From positions 9,138,333-9,202,332 of the forward strand of contig NC_047078.1 of assembly GCF_902459465.1 (NCBI RefSeq): DNA of 64,000 nucleotides. The letters are read 5' to 3'. The stretch comes from Asterias rubens. Taxonomy: Eukaryota; Echinodermata; Asteroidea; Forcipulatida; Asteriidae. Each line of letters starts with the position of its first letter. Within the stretch, counting starts at the first letter, position 1. Below are positions 57,817-64,000 of the stretch, in pieces. The notes beneath the pieces are model-generated. The model was not told where the DNA came from. It saw nothing but the letters and a program-made list of their open reading frames with translations, and ran no database searches. The position numbers and the translations under genes were made by a program.

Positions 57817-59419
57817 GTAAGTTAATCACTACTTAAGCCTGGTTAATACATTCTGCAAATGCAACGTGAATTTTGGCGACACAGCCCTATTTTCTTAGCG
57901 AATGTTGCGAAGGGGTTGAACACAGTTCAACTGTTGCGAGTTATTCATTGCGAGTTCGTGACAACAAAATTTGCTTCGCATTCGCAGGAAGTATGAACCG
58001 GCGTAAGACCCTTTTAGGTTTATGATACAGTTTCCATGGTTCTTGTGATTTATTTAGCTTGGTCACTACATATTTGGCTGCACAGGCAGTTTATTCCCAA
58101 GGGAGCTGAGTTGGTTTGATGAATGAAATAAATGGCCTAGTGATCAGGGGTAACATTGTTGAAGAGCCACGAGCGTCACTGAATTACGGATTTCAGTGCT
58201 ATAAGAGGATTAGTACAAGCAGAAATTCAGTGTTTACATGACATGTGTATACAGCACAATATGGTTACAAGTGCAGCAATCAGCAAACAGAAACAAACAA
58301 AACATATTGGATCTTGAAGGATCTACGGCGGACTTTACAAAGAGTTAAGACTAGTCTTATCTCCAGTTAGGACAAGTTACTCGTCTAACTTAGGACTAGC
58401 CTTAAGTTTTTAATATCTCCTGGGACTAGTCCTAAGTTAGGACCACTCCTAACTCTTTGTGAAATCAACCCCAGGATGGTTCGGGTCAAAGGTTCATGTT
58501 TTTATGTAAAAGTAATTTTATTTTTTTCATTTTTTATTTACAGGCATCAAGAGATTGAGTACTCCTGAAGAGAATCAACATCTTCGCATCGGTCTACACT
58601 GAGAGGAACTCAAGGCAAGAGCTCACTGGAACAAGGAGTAGAAATCACTACCAACGACGATGACAACGACGACGACCTGATGCCAGAGAGATGCTTACTG
58701 ATGAGGAGGCCGATTTTTTAATTGCCTTTATTAAATGAAAAATGCGCCACTTCATTTTAGGTGATTTATCATTTGGTAAGTTTTGAACAAGCCCCCAAAT
58801 ATTTGGATTTATATTTTTAACTCTGAAATCAGAAGAAAACAGAAGAGCACAAATTCAGTGACAAAGGGTTCGCCACCCGTAGGGAAACCCCTGGCCAATT
58901 TTGTAACTGTGTTTGATTGAAACTGCGCCACTTCAAATTGAAAGTTGACATTTGGTAAATTTTGAAAAATAACTAAACCCCCCCAAATATTTTGATATAC
59001 AAATAGGTTCGTTTTATTTCAGAGTTTTCTCTGATTTACCTGTGAAAACAGAGGAGCAAAAATCAATGACAAAGGGTTCGCCAGTCGTAAGGAAATCCCT
59101 GGAAATTTTTTTTTTAATGCTATAAAAAAGCAATCTTAATTTATAGATGTATCAAAATCTTTACCTCAGATGGATTCATCGCTACTGTGACAGGGTTTTG
59201 CTTCTTTCTGTTTTCTCAGCAAGTAGAACCAGTAGACCTATTTTGCTGAAACTTTCACAGTTTTATTTCATCTTTCTATATTTTCTCCATTAATCATTGA
59301 CAAAAAAACAAACTTATGGCCCTAATTTTTAGGCGTATTATCACAAATTTTGTTTTTTCAATGCTTGGTTATTTTTCATCACTTCTTAATTTTCATTTTT
59401 GTATTTGGTCTGGTTTCAG

Positions 59420-59529
59420 ATTGACAGGGCATGTGCCAAGTTCGGTCACGATGGACTTCATTTCCACACCAGGCAAGCACGATCAGCTGATAAAAAATAA
59501 ACCGTCTTCTATTTCTGCCCATTATGCAA
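59420..59529 (+). pseudogene. POLR1H: POLR1H C-ribbon exon, copy 6 (Cys lost, stop)
   Basis: The second zinc Cys is Phe (KFGHDG), and SADK is followed by AAA TAA, a premature stop. Splice sites and the terminal exon (60313-60337) are intact. The unit is otherwise nearly identical to copy 4. Confidence 0.87.
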
Positions 59530-61192
59530 GTAAGTTAATCACTATTAAGCCTGGTTCATACTTTCTGCAAATGCAACGTGAATTTTGGCGACACAGCCCT
59601 GTTTTCTTAGTGAATGTTTCAAAGGGGTTGAACACAGTTCAACTGTTGCGAGTTATTCATTGTGAGTTTGTGACAACCAAATTTGCTTCGCATTCGCAGG
59701 AAGTATGAACCTGGCTTTAGGCTTGTAGACCCTTTTAGGTTTATCATACAGTTTCCATAGATTGCACACGGGTTAGTAGGTACCTGTGAGGGCAGAGATG
59801 GTTCTTGTGATTTATTTAGCTTGGTCACTACATATTTGGCTGCACAGGCAGTTTATTCCCAAGGGAGCTGAGTTGGTTTGATGAATGAAATAAATGGCCT
59901 AGTGATCAGGGGTAACATTGTTGAAGAGCCACGAGCGTCACTGAATTACGGATTTCAGTGCTATAAGAGGATGAGTACAAGCAGAAATTCACTGTTTACA
60001 TGACATGTGAATACAGCACAATATGGTTACAAATGCAGCAATCAGCAAAACAGAAACAAACAAAACATGCAATTTGATCTTGAAGGATCTACGGTGGACT
60101 TTACAAAGAGTTAAGACTAGTCTTATCTCAAGTTAGGACAAGTTACTCGTCTAACTTAGGACTAGCCTTATGTTTTTAATATCTCCTGGGACTAGTCCTA
60201 AGTTAGGACCAGTCCTAACTCTTTGTGAAATCAACCCCAGGATGGTTAGGGTCAAAGGTTTTTTTTATTTTTATGTAAAAGTAATTTTATTTTTTATATT
60301 TTTTATTTACAGGCATCAAGAGATTGAGTACTCCTGAAGAGAATCAACATCTTCGGATCGGTCTACACTGAGAGGAACTCAAAGCAAGAACTCACTGGAA
60401 CAAGGAGTAGAAATCACCACCGACGACGATGACAACGTCGACCAGCCGACGATGACCTGATGCCAGAGAGATGTCTTACTGATGAGGAGGCCGATTTTTT
60501 AATTGCCTTTATTGAATGAAAAATGTGCCACTTCATATTAGATGATTTACCAAATGGTAAGTTTTGAACAAGCCCCCAAATATTTGGATTTATATTTTGA
60601 ACTCTGAAAACAAAAGAGCACAAATTCAGTGACAAAGGGTTCGCCACCCGTAGGGAAACCCCTGGCCAATTTTTTAACTGTGTTTGATTGAAAATTGCAC
60701 CACTTCAAATTGAAAGTTGACATTTGGTAAATTTTGAAAAATAACTAAACCCCCCCCAAATATTTTGATATACAAATAGGTTCGTTTTATTTCAGAGTTT
60801 TCTCTGATTTACCTGTGAAAACAGAGGAGCAAAAATCAATGACAAAGGGTTCGCCAGTCGTAAGGAAATCCCTGGAATTTTTTTTTTTTTAATGTTATGA
60901 AAAAGCAATCTTAATTTATTGATGTATCAAAATCTTTACCTCAGATGGATTCATCGCTACTGTGACAGGGTTTTGCTTCTTTCTGTTTTCTCAGCAAGTA
61001 GAACCAGTAGACCTATTTTGCTGAAACTTTCACAGTTTTATTTCATCTTTCTATATTTTCTCCATTAATCATTGACAAAAAAACAAACTTATGGCCCTAA
61101 TTTTTAGGCGTATTATCACAAATTTGTTTTTTCAATGCTTGGTTATTTTTCATCACTTCTTAATTTCATTTTTGTATCTGGTCTGGTTTCAG

Positions 61193-61303
61193 ATAGACAG
61201 GGCATGTGCCAAGTGCGGTCACGATGGACTTCATTTCCACACCAGGCAAGCACGATCAGCTGATAAAGAAATAAACCGTCTTCTATTTCTGCCCATCATG
61301 CAA
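61193..61303 (+). pseudogene. POLR1H: POLR1H C-ribbon exon, copy 7 (1-nt insertion)
   Basis: An extra A after SADKE shifts the frame ([11 protein letters not shown]), removing the last two zinc cysteines. The exon is 111 bp. The terminal exon (61943-61967) has an intact acceptor GATTTCCAG. It ends the array; unit homology stops near 62100. Confidence 0.87.
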
Positions 61304-62109
61304 GTAAGTTAATCACTACTTAAGCCTGGTTCATACTTTCTGCAAATGCAACGTGAATTTTGGCGACACAGCCCTATTTTCTTAGCGAATGTTTCAAAGG
61401 GGTTGAACACAGTTCAACTGTTGCGAGTTATTCATTGTGAGTTCGTGACAACCAAATTTGCTTCGCATTCGCAGGAAGTATGACCCCGGCTTTAGGCTTG
61501 TAGACCCTGAGAATTAAATAAATGGCCTAGTGATCAGGGGTAACATTGTTGAAGAGCCACGAGCGTCACTGAATTACGGATTTCAGTGCTATAAGAGGAT
61601 TAGTACAAGCAGAAATTCACTGTTTACATGACATGTGTATACAGCACAATATGGTTACAAGTCCAGCAATCAGCAAAACAGAAACAAACAGAACATGCAA
61701 TTGGATCTTGAAGGATCTACGGTGGATTTTACAAAGAGTTGAAGACTAGTTTTATCTCAAGTTCATGAAGTTAGGACAAGTTACTCGTCTAACTTAAGAC
61801 TAGCCTCAAGTTTTTAATATCTCCTGGGATTTAGGACCAGTCCTAACTCTTTGTGAAATCGACCCTAGGATGGTTAGGGTCAAAGGTTAATTTTTTTATT
61901 TAAAAGTAATTTTTTTTAATCATTTATTTTCTTGATTTCCAGGCATCAAGAGATTGAGTACTCCTGAAGAGAATCAACATCTTCGGATCGGTCTACACTG
62001 AGAGGAACTCAAGGCAAGAGCTCACTGGAACAAGGAGATGACATCACCACTGACGACGACGACCACCTGATGCCAGAGAGATGTCTTACTGATGAGGAGG
62101 CCGAGCATC

Positions 62110-62755
62110 CATCCCTCTGTAGTAATCACAGTATGGGTACTTAAATAAGATCAGGATCCTTTATCACTGACAGTGCCATTAGGATTGTCTCAAGAAACAA
62201 AATGAGGCTTGACATCCAAATTTAATCTGTTTCCTTTTGTCAAACTTTGAGAGTTTCGATCGGTACACGGGAACCAGACAAAATGGCCGAACTGTGGTAA
62301 AGGTGTTTTTAAACTGTTAGTGTTGCTTACATAAGTTAAAAAAATTAATTACAATTTAATTGTTTACCTTCATGAGTTGTTATTGATTGATCCTCCCCTT
62401 ACCCCTGGGGTGGGTTGATCGATTGAAAGAACGAACAAGAAAATTGAGTGAACACCTTCTTATATAAAAGCCTTCCAGCTCTGGTTAGGATCATGGCATA
62501 CTTAGTAACTTATGGGTCATGACAAGACTTAAATTCTCTTTTTCCTGAGAGTTGGTCGTTGCACAAATTCTCATCCTCGATACTGTTACTATGACATGCC
62601 TGATACATTACGGAGGCAAAATTGCCCCTGGTCATTGCCTTGGTGCCCCTTGAAATGTTCTTGCAATTATTCCATAGAGGTGCCCTTTACCAAGAAAAAC
62701 CTCCTTGGTGCACTTGCCCTGTTTAAATGACCGAGGTGTCGTTTTCTGCGAAGGG
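62110..62755. other. No gene seen
   Basis: Unique-looking sequence after the array. GGTGCCCC words near 62640-62720 are related to dispersed repeats. An AATAAA at about 62879 is a possible poly(A) signal for the last unit. Confidence 0.4.
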
Positions 62756-63912
62756 GTTTGTGTCATAGCAAACTAGAAACCTATCAACGTTTTCTCTAGC
62801 AGTGGGTTACTGTTGTACCACTACCATGGTGCATGACTTCCATCCCTTTTAGCTAGGGATTGGGTCACAGCAAACTTAATAAAGTTTTACATTAGTGGCT
62901 TACTGTTGTACCACTACCATCATACATGCCTTTCATCCCTTTTTGCTAGGGGTTGGGTCACAGCAAACTTAGTAAAGTTTTCCATTAGTGGCTTACTGTT
63001 GTACCACTATCCATCATACATGACTTCCATCCCTTTTTGCTAGGGGTTGGGTCACAGCAAACTTAGTAAAGTTTTCCATTAGTGGCTTACTGTTGTACCA
63101 CTACCATCATACATGACTTTCATCCCTTTTGTGCTAGGGATTGGGTCACAGCAAACTTACTAAAGTTTTACATTAGTGGCTTACTGTTGTACCACTACCA
63201 TCATACATGACTTTCATCCCTTTTTACTAGGGATTAGGTCACAGCAAACTTAGTAAAGTTGTACATTAGTGGCTTACTGTTGTACCACTACCATCATACA
63301 TGACTTTCATCCCTTTATGCTAGGGATTGGGTCACAGCAAACTTAGTAAAGTTTTACATTAGTGGCTGACTGTTGTACCACTACCATCATACATGACTTT
63401 CATCCCTTTTTGCTAGGGACTGAATTGGGTCACAGCAAACTTAGTAACGTTTTACATTAGTGGCTTACTGTTTTACCACTACCATCATACATGACTTTCA
63501 TCCCTTTCTGCTAGGGATTGGGTCACAGCAAACTTTGTAAAGTTTTACATTAGTGGCTTACTGTTGTACCACTACCATCATACATGACTTTCATCCCTTT
63601 TTGCTAGGGATTGAATTGGGTCACAGCAAACTTAGTAAAGTTTTACATTAGTGGCTTACTGTTGTACCACTACATCATACATGACTTTCATCCCTTTATG
63701 CTAGGGGTTGGGTCACAGCAAACTTAGTAAATTTTTCCATTAGTGGCTTACTGTTGTACCACTACCATCATACATGACTTCCATCCCTTTTTGCTAGGGG
63801 TTGGGTCACAGCAAACTTAGTAAAGTTTTCCATTAGTGGCTTACTGTTGTACCACTACCATCATACATGACTTTCATCCCTTTATGCTAGGGATTGTGTC
63901 ACAGCAAACTAA
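62756..63912. repeat. 94-bp minisatellite, about 12 copies
   Basis: The unit starts TTGGGTCACAGCAAACTTAG and includes GTGGCTTACTGTTGTACCAC and CATGACTTTCATCCCTTTTT. Starts at 62861, 62954 and 63048 give a 93-94 bp period. A 5-bp insertion (GAATT) marks two units. The array decays at both ends. Confidence 0.95.
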
Positions 63913-64000
63913 ATGTTGAGGTTCATACAACACATGACCTTTGCCCCTTCTTACCTGGGGAAATGACTGGTACTTTATATTAGCCCACCCGCCATGTGAC

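Larger units (their letters stand above)
51429..61866. mobile_element. Foldback element F copies within the array
   Basis: Copies at about 51429-51577, 52863-52931 (internally deleted), 54892-55028, 56608-56752, 58325-58470, 60092-60236 and 61722-61866. Ends are GGTGGACTTTACAAAGAGTT and, inverted, GGTTGATTTCACAAAGAGTT. Each lies in the intron between ribbon and terminal exon, so it was carried along as the units multiplied. The oldest unrelated copy here is 14073-14204. Confidence 0.88.
51040..62100. repeat. Large tandem array carrying POLR1H 3' exons
   Basis: Seven units, with C-ribbon exon starts at 51232, 52206, 54263, 55937, 57708, 59420 and 61193, so spacings are about 1.0, 2.1, 1.7, 1.8, 1.7 and 1.8 kb. 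Each unit holds intron, ribbon exon, intron with a foldback element F, terminal exon and 190-bp repeats. Copies 3 and 5 resemble each other (same 1-nt deletion, same CCGGCGTAAGACCC intron variant). Copies 4 and 6 also match (CTTAGTGAATGTTTCAAAGG). Hence the last part expanded as two-unit blocks of about 3.45 kb. Confidence 0.93.

Noticed and set aside
51714-60647. Repeated - strand frames with SVRHLSGIRSSS and + frames with [18 protein letters not shown]
   Set aside because: They recur with every array unit: the - frames are antisense to the terminal exon region and the + frames are intron read-through into the ribbon exon.

Overview
The window is animal nuclear DNA: multi-exon genes with GT-AG introns, AT-rich introns packed with short inverted-repeat elements, minisatellites, a Penelope-like retroelement and a decayed LINE. 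The repeat complement, in particular the TTAA-flanked element whose ends read GGCAGTGGACACTATTGG, makes me favour an echinoderm, probably a sea star. That species guess is inference from memory.

Layout. (1) 0.5-10.1 kb: fragments of one unrecognised gene (called gene X here) in two opposed orientations. Two exon-like blocks lie on + (529-671, about 940-1053). An inverted, broken set lies on - (8443-8518, a dead duplicate at 8949-9021, 5236-5350 with a stop, and about 4880-5035). Minisatellites separate them: a 55-bp array, a 47-bp array, and one related minisatellite present twice in opposite orientations. (2) 16.2-28.9 kb, - strand: DCAF8 (WDR42A), a WD40 substrate receptor of the CUL4-DDB1 ubiquitin ligase. 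It has eight coding exons, all in phase, 699 codons. Its introns hold a LINE reverse-transcriptase relic and many MITEs. The 3' end of its exon 2, with the splice donor, is present three times. (3) 30.8-31.15 kb, - strand: a possible two-exon small gene. (4) 32.9-45.2 kb, - strand: a complete SLC6 Na+/Cl- dependent transporter, 13 coding exons, 642 codons, with a non-canonical GC donor in intron 1 and a Penelope-like element in an intron. (5) 47.2-62.1 kb, + strand: POLR1H (RPA12, RNA polymerase I small zinc-ribbon subunit). The exon for the N-terminal zinc ribbon is at 47.2 kb. The C-terminal zinc-ribbon exon plus the short stop-codon exon is then repeated seven times in an 11-kb array of roughly 1-2 kb units. 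(6) 62.76-63.91 kb: a 94-bp tandem array.

The most unusual structure is the seven-fold array of POLR1H C-ribbon and terminal exons. Only copies 2 and 4 have both an intact ribbon exon and an intact terminal exon. Copy 2 alone keeps the acidic Asp-Glu pair at the tip of the ribbon. Copy 1 has an intact ribbon but a damaged terminal acceptor, copies 3 and 5 share a 1-nt deletion, copy 6 has a stop and a lost cysteine, and copy 7 has a 1-nt insertion. The N-ribbon exon itself carries an apparent 1-nt frame break and a Cys-to-Ser change, so the locus may be decaying, mis-assembled, or a non-standard alternative-exon system. The genes are otherwise unrelated housekeeping or transport genes. DCAF8 and the transporter share the - strand, and the transporter and POLR1H are head to head.
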